Notes: generated by a model from the letters alone, not told the origin. A stretch of DNA of 64,000 nt from JAEZDC01 sp036676415 (GCA_036676415.1 JAKFCX010000001.1:124001-188000); one strand, 5' to 3'. Positions 43,625 through 52,950 are shown, counted from the first letter of the stretch. Numbers and translations: made by a program.

Positions 43625-44968
43625 ATGAAGAAAAAGACTATCTGGTGGATCATTGCAGGACTTTGTTTGATCGTGATACTGCTTATTGTTTTAGGTGGTG
43701 GTGGTGACAAAGAAGGTCTGAAGATATCTGCTGAAACTGCAACAACAAGAACCATCATAGAAACAGTGAATGCAAGTGGTAAAGTATATCCTGAGATCGA
43801 GGTGAAAGTTAGCCCCGATATTAGTGGTGAAGTGGTTGAGCTTACTGTTGAAGAAGGTGATACCGTACAAAGAGGGCAGGTTCTTGCAAGAATTTACGCC
43901 GATATTTATGCAACGCAAAGAGACCAGGCATCTGCCGGTGTTACTCAAATGCAGGCACAGGTAGCCAATTCAAGAGCACAACTTGGTGCATTGAAAGCCA
44001 CACTTGATCAGGCTGAAACAAATTATAATCGTCAGAAGGACCTGCTTGCTCAAAAAGTTATTTCAAGATTGGAATTTGAACAGGCCGAACAAGCTTATTT
44101 AACCGCAAGGGCAAATTACAATGCAGCAGTGCAAGGCATCAGGGCCAATGAAGCTTCTGTACAAAGTGCAATGGCAAATTTAAACAGGGCCAGCAAAGAT
44201 GTATCAAGAGCAACCATTACTGCACCTATGACTGGTGTGGTGAGTTTACTTGCTGTAAAGAAAGGTGAAAGAGTTGTTGGAACAGCACAAATGGCCGGAA
44301 CCGAGATCATGCGAATTGCCGATCTGAATAGTATTGAAGTAAGAGTAGATGTTGGCGAAAGCGATATTCCCAAAGTAAAAATCGGCGATACTGCTTTAGT
44401 AGAGATTGATGCATTTAACAACAGGAAATTTAAGGGCCTTGTATATAAAGTAGCAAATCCTTTACCTTCTGTTGGTGCTGCCGGGGGAAATGAAGTGACC
44501 AATTACAAAGTGCATATCAGGTTATTGTATGATAGTTATGCGGACTTGCTGAGAACAGGAAATGGCTTTCCATTTCGTCCGAATATGAATGCCAGTGCAG
44601 ATATACAAACAAGAACCGTGAGTAATGTACTTGCAGTACCGATCAATGCTGTTACTACAAGAGACAAAAAAACGGATAAGGTTCCTGAGAAAAAATCTGA
44701 TGATAAAAAAGAAAATGAAGCTCCGGAATCGACAAATGATGAACCTGCAGAAGTGGTTTTTGTAATGCAGAAAGATGGTACAGTTAAGAAATACAATGTA
44801 CAAACCGGTATACAGGATATTAATTACATACAGATCATCTCAGGTATAAAGAAAGGAGACAAAGTGATAACCGGGCCTTATAATATTGTAACGAAAACCT
44901 TGAAGGATGGAACGAAGGTAAAAGAGGTAAAAAAAGAGGAGCTGATAGATGTGCAGAAAACGGATTAA
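43625..44968 (+). CDS. HlyD/RND-type efflux periplasmic adaptor
   Basis: 447 residues. One N-terminal membrane anchor (5-24), a lipoyl half-motif (EVVELTVEEGDTVQRGQVLARI), a long alpha-hairpin coiled coil (about 95-200), the second lipoyl half and a beta barrel, then a Lys/Glu-rich linker (about 345-375) and the membrane-proximal domain. MacA-like in layout. It links an inner-membrane pump (not seen here) to the TolC-type protein upstream. A strong terminator follows. Confidence 0.92.
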   Translation: MKKKTIWWIIAGLCLIVILLIVLGGGGDKEGLKISAETATTRTIIETVNASGKVYPEIEVKVSPDISGEVVELTVEEGDTVQRGQVLARIYADIYATQRDQASAGVTQMQAQVANSRAQLGALKATLDQAETNYNRQKDLLAQKVISRLEFEQAEQAYLTARANYNAAVQGIRANEASVQSAMANLNRASKDVSRATITAPMTGVVSLLAVKKGERVVGTAQMAGTEIMRIADLNSIEVRVDVGESDIPKVKIGDTALVEIDAFNNRKFKGLVYKVANPLPSVGAAGGNEVTNYKVHIRLLYDSYADLLRTGNGFPFRPNMNASADIQTRTVSNVLAVPINAVTTRDKKTDKVPEKKSDDKKENEAPESTNDEPAEVVFVMQKDGTVKKYNVQTGIQDINYIQIISGIKKGDKVITGPYNIVTKTLKDGTKVKEVKKEELIDVQKTD

Positions 44969-44976
44969 AAAAACTG

Positions 44977-45005
44977 AAAGCTGTCATCTCTGACAGCTTT
45001 TTTGT
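44977..45005 (+). terminator. Rho-independent terminator
   Basis: AAAGCTGTCA, TCTC loop, TGACAGCTTT, T run. Ends the efflux adaptor transcript just before gpsA. Confidence 0.9.
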
Positions 45006-45009
45006 TTTG

Positions 45010-45017
45010 TATGTTTG
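45010..45017 (+). promoter_or_regulatory. -7 promoter box for gpsA
   Basis: TATGTTTG, exact TAnnTTTG, four bases before the ATG. It falls right after the upstream terminator. Confidence 0.55.
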
Positions 45018-45021
45018 CCCT

Positions 45022-46026
45022 ATGCAATTTGGTATCATCGGCAGCGGTAGCTGGGCAACAGCATTGGCAAAGATCCTTACAGATGGAAAACACACGATCC
45101 ATTGGTGGATCAGAGATGCCAACAGCATTAAACACATTCAGCAAAGACATCATAATCCGCATTACCTCAATTCTGCTTATTTCGATCCTGCTTTGCTTAA
45201 AATGAGCACTGACGTAAACGAAGTAGTGAAGCATTGTGATGTAGTGGTGATGGCTGTTCCTTCAGCATATATAGCCAGTGCTTTATCTACACTTGATAAA
45301 AATGCTTTACAGGATAAAAAGATCGTTTCTGCCATTAAAGGAATTCTCCCTGAAAGCAACCAACTGCTGAACGAATATTTAGCTGAGCACTTCAAGGTTT
45401 CAATCGACAATTATTATACGGTGCTTGGCCCTTGTCATGCCGAAGAGGTTGCCAGTGAAAAATTATCGTACTTAACTTTCTCGGGAGTTGATCAAACTAT
45501 TTCAGCAGAAATTGCAAGCTATTTCAAAACAGAATACATGAACGTGGTCACCAATCATGATGTGAATGGTGTACAGTATGCTGCTGTTTTAAAGAACATT
45601 TATGCTTTAGGTGCAGGTATTGCTCATGGACTGGAATATGGCGATAATTTTTTAAGCGTTTATATTGCCAACAGTGCAGATGAAATGGTGAAATTCTCCC
45701 GTAAGGTGATCAGTGATTTTTCACTGGAGAATACAACGATCAATTATGCCTCATCAGTTTATCTGGGTGATCTTCTTGTAACCTGTTATTCACTGTTCAG
45801 CCGTAACAGAATGTTCGGCAATATGATCGGCAAAGGTTACTCAGTAAAAGCAGCGCAATTAGAGTTAAACATGGTAGCAGAGGGTTATAATGCAAGCCGT
45901 TGTATTTTTAAAGCCAATGAGGTTTTCCAGGCTGATATACCGATTGCCACTACCATTTATCAGATTTTATGGGAACACTTATCGCCTGAAGAAGGTTTTA
46001 AGAAAATAGAAAGCAGGCTGCAATAA
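45022..46026 (+). CDS. gpsA: Glycerol-3-phosphate dehydrogenase [NAD(P)+]
   Basis: 334 residues from ATG 45022. A TTG 15 bases earlier lies in the promoter box and is rejected. It makes sn-glycerol 3-phosphate for phospholipids. Rossmann motif GIIGSGSWATALAK at 4-17, VVVMAVPSAYI, GPCHAEEVA, and the catalytic Lys in AAVLKNIYALGAGIAHG near 195. The C-terminal helical domain has YSVKAAQLELNMVAEGY. A 33-residue membrane protein gene starts 20 bases after its stop. Confidence 0.96.
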   Translation: MQFGIIGSGSWATALAKILTDGKHTIHWWIRDANSIKHIQQRHHNPHYLNSAYFDPALLKMSTDVNEVVKHCDVVVMAVPSAYIASALSTLDKNALQDKKIVSAIKGILPESNQLLNEYLAEHFKVSIDNYYTVLGPCHAEEVASEKLSYLTFSGVDQTISAEIASYFKTEYMNVVTNHDVNGVQYAAVLKNIYALGAGIAHGLEYGDNFLSVYIANSADEMVKFSRKVISDFSLENTTINYASSVYLGDLLVTCYSLFSRNRMFGNMIGKGYSVKAAQLELNMVAEGYNASRCIFKANEVFQADIPIATTIYQILWEHLSPEEGFKKIESRLQ

Positions 46027-46035
46027 ATAAGTTCG

Positions 46036-46043
46036 TAAATTTG
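46036..46043 (+). promoter_or_regulatory. -7-like box before the 33-residue gene
   Basis: TAAATTTG, exact TAnnTTTG, three bases before ATG 46047. The distance is short, so it may be coincidental. Confidence 0.3.
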
Positions 46044-46046
46044 GGT

Positions 46047-46148
46047 ATGCCGGTTTCGTTCACATTGTTTCATCCCTTTGTATTGGTGCTGCTATTGGCT
46101 GTAGTAGTTACGATCAATCTTTTGAAAAGACGTAAGGCTTCTAATTAA
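46047..46148 (+). CDS. 33-residue single-helix membrane protein
   Basis: Short frame MPVSFTLFHPFVLV... with one hydrophobic helix (residues about 10-25) and a basic tail LLKRRKASN, positive-inside. It has an ATG near a promoter-like box and lies 20 bases after gpsA. No relatives are recalled. Support is from composition and position only, so it remains a candidate gene. Confidence 0.45.
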   Translation: MPVSFTLFHPFVLVLLLAVVVTINLLKRRKASN

Positions 46149-46181
46149 TTATTCCTGCGCTAGTATTTCAATCTAACTTTT

Positions 46182-46201
46182 CTTGCGTCGCACTCTTGTA
46201 C
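46182..46201 (+). repeat. Dispersed intergenic repeat R, copy R9 (forward, short)
   Basis: CTTGCGTCGCACTCTTGTAC, exact reverse complement of R7. It faces R10 62 bases downstream. Confidence 0.75.
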
Positions 46202-46263
46202 CGAAGATTCAGCTATCATCAATGACTCAGTCCGATAATTTGCTCAGTAACGGTAAAGGCTTT

Positions 46264-46282
46264 GAAGTGAGTGACACAACGA
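46264..46282 (+). repeat. Dispersed intergenic repeat R, copy R10 (reverse, short)
   Basis: GAAGTGAGTGACACAACGAA. Forms a head-to-head pair with R9 between convergent genes. Confidence 0.6.
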
Positions 46283-46311
46283 ATTTGATTACGAATCTGT
46301 CGCTGGCTAAA

Positions 46312-46500
46312 TTAAGACTGATCTCTGGTAGTCCTTATCAATCCAATTCCTGCAAAAAAGAAAACAGCACCCAGTATTGCATAAACGCTGATAGCTCTTA
46401 TATTCTGGTTTCCGCTACTGTTAGCAAAATACCAGGCAGCAACGATAAGACCTACGATGCCTAAAATAGTGAGAATAACCCCGAAAGCTTTCTTTTCCAT
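46312..46500 (-). CDS. Small two-helix membrane protein
   Basis: 62 residues with two hydrophobic helices (about 6-26 and 36-55) joined by a polar loop (ANSSGNQNIR). MEKKAFGVILTILGIVG start is a plausible uncleaved anchor. No family is recognised. It is convergent with the gpsA side and upstream of nadB by 43 bases on the same strand but with its own start. Confidence 0.65.
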   Translation of the reverse strand: MEKKAFGVILTILGIVGLIVAAWYFANSSGNQNIRAISVYAILGAVFFFAGIGLIRTTRDQS

Positions 46501-46543
46501 AAGGGATGTTTGTAAATAACTTCACAAACAATATGCCGCTGAT

Positions 46544-48139
46544 TTACAGGATGGTATTTTGCAGCACCTCACTTTTCTCCGGGTGATCTGTATTGAAATG
46601 TAGCCCACGGCTTTCCTTCCTGAACTGGGCACCTTTTACAATGAGATATCCTACAGTGATCAGGTTTCTTAATTCACATAGTTGAGGAGAGACTTTCGTG
46701 TTTCGATATAATTCTTCTGTTTCGGCAAACAAAAGATCAAGTCTTTTCATTGCCCTGTCTAAACGAACATCCGTTCTTACGATACCCACATAATCACTCA
46801 TCAGCAACTGAAGCTCCTTCAAACTCTGGGTTATCAAAATCATTTCTTTGGGAGCAGATGTGCTTAATGCATTCCATTCAGGGATATCGGTTCGTAGTTC
46901 TACCTGGTTGATTCGCTCAATACTGTGAAGAAAACAGCGATGACCAAATACCATTGCTTCCAATAAACTATTACTGGCTAAACGATTGGCTCCATGTAAA
47001 CCGGTGCTGGCAGTTTCGCCACATGAATACAGGTTTGTTATTGACGTTCTTCCCCATTCATCGGTTTTAATACCACCACAACTATAATGTGCTGCAGGAG
47101 CAACAGGAATCATTTTCTGAGAAACATCGATACCAATGCTCAAACATTTTTCATAAATATTGGGAAAGTGATTAATGAATTTTTCTTTGTCCATGTGACG
47201 GCAATCGAGGTACACATGTTCCGTACCGTTGATCTTCATTTCACTGTCAATGGCTCTTGCAACAATATCTCTTGGAGCAAGATCTTCTCTTGCATCATAT
47301 CGCTTCATGAAAGCTTCTTCCTCTTTATTGCGAAGAATACCACCATCACCTCTTACCGCTTCTGTGATGAGGAAAGAAGGTGAAATTCCTGGTTCATATA
47401 AAGCCGTGGGATGAAACTGAATGAACTCCATATTTTCAATCCTTCCTTTGGCCCTATACACCATAGCAACACCATCACCTGTTGCAATTTTTGGGTTGGT
47501 CGTGGTTCTGTAAGCTTGTCCACAACCACCTGTTGCCAGTAATGTGATCTTAGAAATGATCTTTTCGATCGTGTTTGTCTTCAGGTTCAGAACATATACT
47601 CCATAGCAAGTTATATCTGGAGTTGCTTTGGTAACAAGATAACCAAGATGGTGCTGTGTAATGATATCAACAACGTAGCAATAATTGATGAGCTGGATGT
47701 TCGGACGGCTTTCCAATGTATCGATCAAAGCCCTTTCCATTTCTTTACCCGTAACATCTTTATGATGCAATATTCTGAACTCACTATGTCCACCTTCTTT
47801 TCCTAAAGAGAATTCTCCGGTTTCTGTTTTATCAAACTGTGCACCCCATTCAATAATTTCACGAATACGTTCCGGGCCTTCTTTCACAACTATTTCAACT
47901 ATTTCAGGATCACACAAACCATCACCTGCAACCAGTGTATCTTCAATGTGTTTGTTGAAACTGTCTTTCAGCTCATCCATCACACCTGCAATACCACCTT
48001 GAGCGTATTTGGTATTGGTTTCATCGGCCATTGTTTTGGTGATGACAACTACTTTTTTATCAGGAAATTTTTCTGCAGTTTTTAATGCATATGTAAGTCC
48101 TGCAACGCCTGATCCTATAACTAAAAAATCTGTTTGCAT
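46544..48139 (-). CDS. nadB: L-aspartate oxidase
   Basis: 531 residues; FAD enzyme that makes iminoaspartate for de novo NAD synthesis. N-terminal dinucleotide-binding VIGSGVAGLTYALK (7-20), then NTKYAQGGIAGVMDE, GGHSEFRILHHKD and HYSCGGIKTD with EWGRTS, and RLASNSLLEA, all family motifs. C-terminal helical domain after 420. nadA and nadC are not in the window. It starts one base after the stop of the lipoprotein gene and is thus in the ispG transcript. Confidence 0.96.
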   Translation of the reverse strand: MQTDFLVIGSGVAGLTYALKTAEKFPDKKVVVITKTMADETNTKYAQGGIAGVMDELKDSFNKHIEDTLVAGDGLCDPEIVEIVVKEGPERIREIIEWGAQFDKTETGEFSLGKEGGHSEFRILHHKDVTGKEMERALIDTLESRPNIQLINYCYVVDIITQHHLGYLVTKATPDITCYGVYVLNLKTNTIEKIISKITLLATGGCGQAYRTTTNPKIATGDGVAMVYRAKGRIENMEFIQFHPTALYEPGISPSFLITEAVRGDGGILRNKEEEAFMKRYDAREDLAPRDIVARAIDSEMKINGTEHVYLDCRHMDKEKFINHFPNIYEKCLSIGIDVSQKMIPVAPAAHYSCGGIKTDEWGRTSITNLYSCGETASTGLHGANRLASNSLLEAMVFGHRCFLHSIERINQVELRTDIPEWNALSTSAPKEMILITQSLKELQLLMSDYVGIVRTDVRLDRAMKRLDLLFAETEELYRNTKVSPQLCELRNLITVGYLIVKGAQFRKESRGLHFNTDHPEKSEVLQNTIL

Positions 48140-48140
48140 G

Positions 48141-48908
48141 TTAGAAGTCTATACTGAAATCAAAATCGGCAGGTGTTAGTTTAGTTTCCATGTCAATGTT
48201 CTTATTGAACTTCAACTGCTTTTTATCCGCAGATAAAATACCGTTGTTACCGCTCCAGTTTTTTACAGGTCTTGGTAAATTGATGATGGTTGTATAATTC
48301 ATCTTCATCATCTCTTTAAATTCTGCTGGCATGTCATTGGTGCCGGTTTCAGCTGTTTCGGGTTTTGAACTTGGCTTCACCTTCTTTACAAGACTGTTTC
48401 CGGTTAATGTGTAGGTAAATTCAGAGGTAGGCATTGCAGGTTGTTTCTCCTGGGGAGCACTCATTGCACCACCTTTATTACCCATAGCACCACCGATTGC
48501 AGCTGCAATAGCTTTGTTGTTGCCATCCTTGGTCATTGCTTTTTGAATGGTTGCAAATTCATTTGCATTGGCAAAAGGATATATGATTACAAAACTCAAC
48601 TCATTTGCCGTTTCGTCAATGTGTAATCTCATTGATGATTTGCCTAATACATTTTTCTCTTCAGCAGACAAAGATGCAACCGTATCAACGATGGTTTTAA
48701 GATCAATAAGTGTGTCTTTTTTCTCCGGTACTTTTCCATTGCTGCTACCGCCTTTCATCATACTATTCAACGAGAGGAGTCGTGACATATCCATTTTCTG
48801 TTCATACACTCCACTTCCATCTTCGTTGATGTTGAATGTTTCAAATATATCAAAGCAACTGGTTAAGGAGATAAAAAATGCACCAAGTACAAGTAGTCTT
48901 AATTTCAT
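48141..48908 (-). CDS. Lipoprotein of unknown function in the ispG-nadB operon
   Basis: 255 residues from ATG 48908 (MKLRLLVLG); an upstream ATG at 48926 overlaps ispG and lacks signal character. The lipobox is LTSC. The domain begins DIFETFNINEDGSGVYEQKMDMS; a Gly/Ala-rich low-complexity stretch (AAIGGAMGNKGGAMSAP) lies mid-protein. No family known to me. Its start is ten bases after the ispG stop and its stop abuts nadB. Confidence 0.8.
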   Translation of the reverse strand: MKLRLLVLGAFFISLTSCFDIFETFNINEDGSGVYEQKMDMSRLLSLNSMMKGGSSNGKVPEKKDTLIDLKTIVDTVASLSAEEKNVLGKSSMRLHIDETANELSFVIIYPFANANEFATIQKAMTKDGNNKAIAAAIGGAMGNKGGAMSAPQEKQPAMPTSEFTYTLTGNSLVKKVKPSSKPETAETGTNDMPAEFKEMMKMNYTTIINLPRPVKNWSGNNGILSADKKQLKFNKNIDMETKLTPADFDFSIDF

Positions 48909-48918
48909 TATATGTGGT

Positions 48919-50973
48919 TTAATCATTTACAGGTTCGATCCATGCATTATTTTCTTTCAGCAGGTTGATGAGTTCATCAACAGCTACATCACTATCAACG
49001 TTTCGTTTCACTATTTCTTTCCCTTTATATAAAGTGATCTTTCCAATACCGCTTCCCACATAACCAAAATCAGCATCAGCCATTTCCCCAGGACCATTAA
49101 CAATACAACCCATGATGGCTATTTTAAGGCCTTTGAGATGATTTGTTCTTGAGCGAATCTTTGCAGTGGTTTCCTGCAGATCAAACAAAGTTCTGCCGCA
49201 ACTTGGGCAGGAAATATATTCTGTCTTTGAGATTCTTGTTCTTGTTGCTTGTAGAATGCTGAAAGCTGTATTATTTATAAATTCTTAAACGGTCTGGTTG
49301 CTGATGTAATTTCTACCACTTACTTCCTGGTTTTGTTCAGCCTGGAGTCTGTAACTGTCTGCACCCATACCCAAACATATTCCGTCACCAAAACCATCCA
49401 GGAATAAGGCACCACATTCGGTTGAATAATGAATAAGATGTTCATCGGCCGATTGCCAGTTACTGTCGCAAATGATAACAACCGGGTTTTTTATTTCACG
49501 ATTCTGCAACTCAACAAACATCCTTCGGATTGATTGCATTGCATTTTTATTGGTGCTGCTTAAACAAATAACAGCAGTTGTATCATTTGCTAATTCATCG
49601 ATATGAGTAAAATCGTTTATCGGCGTATCGTCGTTAAAGCAATCCTTCATCACAAAATTAATTCGATTGCTTTTGATTTTTGTATCAAGGTATGCAGCAG
49701 CGTCAAATATTGGAAAATAATGATCGTCTAATGAAGGTGTATTGGCAATGATTTCTCCCCATGTTGCAGGATAGCAGATCACTTTTAAAGTACCGGGTAA
49801 GGCAAAATCCAGCAACTGATTACCTGTAAAAACATAATCCGCAGCAGCATCACTGATGTTCCATTTATCGGAGGGCTCATGATAAGCATATCCTATTGCC
49901 TTCAAATGATCACGACTAATCTTTTCTATTCTGCTAAGATCTGCGATAACAACAGGAACATGATGATCTCCAATATTATCGACAGCAAATGATTCTCTTC
50001 TTTTATACGAGAATGGATCATACTTCAAACTGCTCTCTCCAGATGGAATTAGAACAGGAGGGACAATTCCATTAGTAGATTTATTTGTAGTGATAGAATA
50101 ACGCTTCACAAGATCCCTGCACACCGGTATTTCAAACTCCGGGTCTTCTGTTAAACTCACACGAACGGTATCACCAATTCCATCTTCCAGTAATGTTCCA
50201 ATTCCTGCTGCACTCTTCACTCTTCCATCTTCTCCATCCCCTGCTTCTGTAACACCAAGATGTAAAGGATAACATTCACCAAACTCATTTTCCATTTGCT
50301 GAATCAGTAACCGATAAGCCTGTACCATCACTTGTGGATTACTGCTCTTCATGCTCAACACAATGTTATGATAGCTTTCTGATCTTGCTACACGTAAAAA
50401 CTCCATAGCACTTTCCACCATACCCATTGGTGTGTCACCATAACGACTCATGATACGATCACTCAATGAACCATGATTGGTACCAATTCTCATTGCAGTA
50501 CCATACTCTTTACAAATCCTGATGAGTGGAGTAAATCTTTCCTGTATCCTTTCTATTTCTTCTGCATAATCGGCATCGGAATATTCTATCAGTTCAAACT
50601 TTTTCTTATCAATATAATTTCCGGGATTCACTCTTACTTTCTCCACAATCCTGGCTGCAATCTCTGCAGCATTTGGAGTGAAATGAATATCTGCAACAAG
50701 TGGTATTGAATAACCTCTGCTCTTTAATTCATTTTTGATATTGAGAAGATTCTCGGCTTCCTTTTTTGAGGGAGCTGTGATCCTGACCAATTCTGCACCA
50801 GCTTCAATACAACGAATGGTTTGTTCCACTGTAGCAATGGTATTCATTGTATCGGTGGTGGTCATGGTCTGTACACGAATCGGATGAAAATTGCCCAGCA
50901 ATAAATCACCGACCTTCACCTCACGGGTTTTTAACCGTTGGTATTCTGTAATTGAGTTACAATAGAGTTGCAT
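48919..50973 (-). pseudogene. ispG: (E)-4-hydroxy-3-methylbut-2-enyl-diphosphate synthase IspG, interrupted by an in-frame TAA
   Basis: Large insert-type IspG/GcpE of the MEP isoprenoid pathway, about 684 codons. The TIM barrel is at the N-terminus (TTTDTMNTIATVEQTI, GTNHGSLSDRIMSRYGD); a large insertion follows; the C-terminal domain has the [4Fe-4S] ligands CPSC and GCIVNGPGE. A TAA at 49285-49287 is in frame with both halves: translation reads ...SNQTV-stop-EFINNTAFSILQATRTRI. The frame is otherwise intact. The first half ends before the iron-sulfur ligands, so it could not be active alone. Start is ATG 50973 with a perfect box nine bases upstream. Either a sequencing error, a true nonsense mutation or readthrough. 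Confidence 0.9.
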
Positions 50974-50982
50974 ACGAGGTTG

Positions 50983-50990
50983 CAAATCTA
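50983..50990 (-). promoter_or_regulatory. -7 promoter box for ispG
   Basis: TAGATTTG on the minus strand, exact TAnnTTTG, nine bases before ATG 50973. Confidence 0.5.
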
Positions 50991-51028
50991 ATAAAAGAAA
51001 GCGGGAGGAACGGTTATTAAGTGCTGTT

Positions 51029-51646
51029 CTACCAATCTTTTAACTGCCGGCCAGATTGATTTTTCTTTTGAATGTCTTTTTGAAGATTCTTCTCATCTTT
51101 CGAAAGATTATTGAGCATCTTCTCGGCCTCTTCTTTCTTCAGGTTTGACTTTTGCGGCTCTTTTTTCTGATCTTTCTCTTTTGATTTCTGCTGATTCTTA
51201 TCCTGCTGATGTTGCTGCTGTTGCTGCTTTTGTTCTTTTAATGCCTTTTGCAGATTTTGCCGGGCTTCATTATCTTCCGGATTCAGCCGTAGAGATTTTT
51301 TAAATGCATCAATGGCCTCGTTCAATTTCTTTTGTTTGATAAAAGACAATCCCAGGTTATAAAAAGCCTGCGATTTTAGTAATGGATCGTTGGTTCCTGA
51401 GGCTGCAGCTTCATAGTCTTTACCTGCTTCCTCGTATTTCTTTAGCTGTTGTTTCGCATTGCCGGAATTAAACTGCGCTACAGCATTTGTATTATCTTTT
51501 TGAATTGCCTTATTATATTCTTCACTTGCTTTTAAAAACTCTTTCTTCTTGTAGTTCTCATTGCCTTTCTCAATCAATTGTACAGCTTTCTGGGCCTTTA
51601 CAGCAAGCGATAACAAGATACAGGTGCAAAAAATGATCAACCTCAT
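51029..51646 (-). CDS. BatC-like tetratricopeptide-repeat protein
   Basis: 205 residues. Signal peptide (about 1-18, ending VKAQ), then three TPR units (about 20-130; NENYKKKEFLKASEEYNKAI, QAFYNLGLSFIKQKKLNEAI) and a long Gln/Lys-rich disordered tail (about 140-205). Bat proteins are implicated in aerotolerance and envelope stress in Bacteroidota. The ATG overlaps the batB stop by four bases (ATGA). BatA, BatD and BatE partners are absent here. Confidence 0.8.
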   Translation of the reverse strand: MRLIIFCTCILLSLAVKAQKAVQLIEKGNENYKKKEFLKASEEYNKAIQKDNTNAVAQFNSGNAKQQLKKYEEAGKDYEAAASGTNDPLLKSQAFYNLGLSFIKQKKLNEAIDAFKKSLRLNPEDNEARQNLQKALKEQKQQQQQHQQDKNQQKSKEKDQKKEPQKSNLKKEEAEKMLNNLSKDEKNLQKDIQKKNQSGRQLKDW

Positions 51647-52641
51647 GCTAAACTCATTTTTCGTTCAGGAATAAAAATCTCGGCAATTAATAACAGTAGC
51701 GTCAAAGCAATTAACAAAGGAAAGTAATTGAAGTAATCAACATTCCCTCCTGCACTAAACCCTTTTGCTTCCATAGAATTTACCTGGGATGCGATTAGTT
51801 TGGTTGATTCGTTTACATTCTCCAGCCGGTGGTAACTACCTTTTGTAGTGGATGATATTTTCTGAAGCAAATTTTCATTCAGCCTTGAAACAATAATATT
51901 TCCATCCATATCTTTCTTAGGTTCATCGGAACCGGGTTCAATAATATTGGATCCCTCTGGTGAGCCAATACCAACTGCATGAACCACTACTCCATCATTA
52001 AATAATTCTTTTGCTGTTTCTTCTGCAGCTTCATCATTGTCCTCACCATCTGTAATAAGGATCGCAGTTTTATACTTTTTCTCCTTTACGTCAAGCGATG
52101 TATTTGCCAGCTTCAATGCCTCACTCAAAACTGTACCCTGTACCGGAATAAAATCAGAACTGGCATTGGCTACAAACATTTTTGCTGCAGCAACATCTGG
52201 CGTGAGCGGCATTTGGAGATAAGCCTGTCCTGCAAACAATATCAACCCAACTCTATTATTCTGCAGCGAAGGAAGCAGGTTATTGATGAGTTGCTTTGCT
52301 TTATCGAGACGAGTTGGCTTTGCATCCTGGCTGAGCATACTTTTACTTACATCCAGCATGATCATTACATCTACTCCACTTCCTTTAGTGATTGATGATT
52401 GTTCAGGTGTTCGAATATTTACCGCAGCAAGAATACCAAGTGTGATAGCAATTAATATCAAGATGATCCTGGTCTTGAATAATCTTGAAGAATAATTTTT
52501 CAGCAGCTGATCTACCAATCGTTTATCACCTAACTTTTCTCTTATCCATTTTTTCCAATAAAGCAGCCCAATGAATAGAGCGATCAATGGCAATAATGCA
52601 ATTAATGCGAAGAGGAATTGTATGGTTTCGAATTGTAGCAA
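51643..52641 (-). CDS. BatB-like von Willebrand factor A-domain membrane protein
   Basis: 332 residues. Two N-terminal helices (about 8-27 and 57-76), a VWA domain (about 88-300) with the metal-ion site DVSKSM (DxSxS), TP of PLTPD and DGEDND, and a C-terminal helix (about 308-325). The only start is a TTG at 52641, immediately after the stop of the small upstream gene (TAATTG), so it is likely translated by coupling. It overlaps batC. VWA proteins of this type work with MoxR ATPases; none is visible. Confidence 0.85.
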   Translation of the reverse strand: MLQFETIQFLFALIALLPLIALFIGLLYWKKWIREKLGDKRLVDQLLKNYSSRLFKTRIILILIAITLGILAAVNIRTPEQSSITKGSGVDVMIMLDVSKSMLSQDAKPTRLDKAKQLINNLLPSLQNNRVGLILFAGQAYLQMPLTPDVAAAKMFVANASSDFIPVQGTVLSEALKLANTSLDVKEKKYKTAILITDGEDNDEAAEETAKELFNDGVVVHAVGIGSPEGSNIIEPGSDEPKKDMDGNIIVSRLNENLLQKISSTTKGSYHRLENVNESTKLIASQVNSMEAKGFSAGGNVDYFNYFPLLIALTLLLLIAEIFIPERKMSLA

Positions 52642-52776
52642 TTAATAAGATAAACCTGAGATAATGTCGAGAACCGTCATCCAAAAACTTTTCTTTGGAT
52701 TTTTAAAAACGATACTGTTAATCCAATAGAGCAATCCTATGGCAAAAACAATACCTATGATGATTAAAGTTATCAT
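52642..52776 (-). CDS. 44-residue single-helix membrane protein upstream of batB
   Basis: Frame MITLIIIGIVFAIGLLYWI... with one hydrophobic helix (2-19) and a short polar tail ending DIISGLSY. Its stop codon directly precedes the TTG start of batB, which argues that it is a real translated gene. A TATCTTTA box (one base off consensus) lies seven bases before the ATG. No family known. Confidence 0.6.
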   Translation of the reverse strand: MITLIIIGIVFAIGLLYWINSIVFKNPKKSFWMTVLDIISGLSY

Positions 52777-52818
52777 CTACTAAAGATAATTGCAGAATTG
52801 TTAATGAAACTTGAACAC

Positions 52819-52950
52819 CTAATCAAAATGAGATTGATCAGGATTTTCGTCATTAATCTCTGGAGTCTCATTATTCTTTGCTTTCATAAGCTTTATAAAG
52901 ACCCAGACCGATGCAAGACCAATTGATATGGCAATTAACCAGTTGATCAT
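52819..52950 (-). CDS. 43-residue single-helix membrane protein coupled to the beta-lactamase gene
   Basis: Frame MINWLIAISIGLASVWVFIKLMKAKNNE... with one helix (3-21) and an acidic tail ending SHFD. Its ATG overlaps the beta-lactamase stop by four bases (ATGA), so the two are translationally coupled. No known homologue is recalled. Interesting as a possible partner of the lipoprotein beta-lactamase. Confidence 0.6.
   Translation of the reverse strand: MINWLIAISIGLASVWVFIKLMKAKNNETPEINDENPDQSHFD

Noticed and set aside
46183..46464. 93-codon plus-strand frame
   Set aside because: It runs through repeats R9 and R10 and antisense to the 62-residue membrane protein; the composition is not coding-like.
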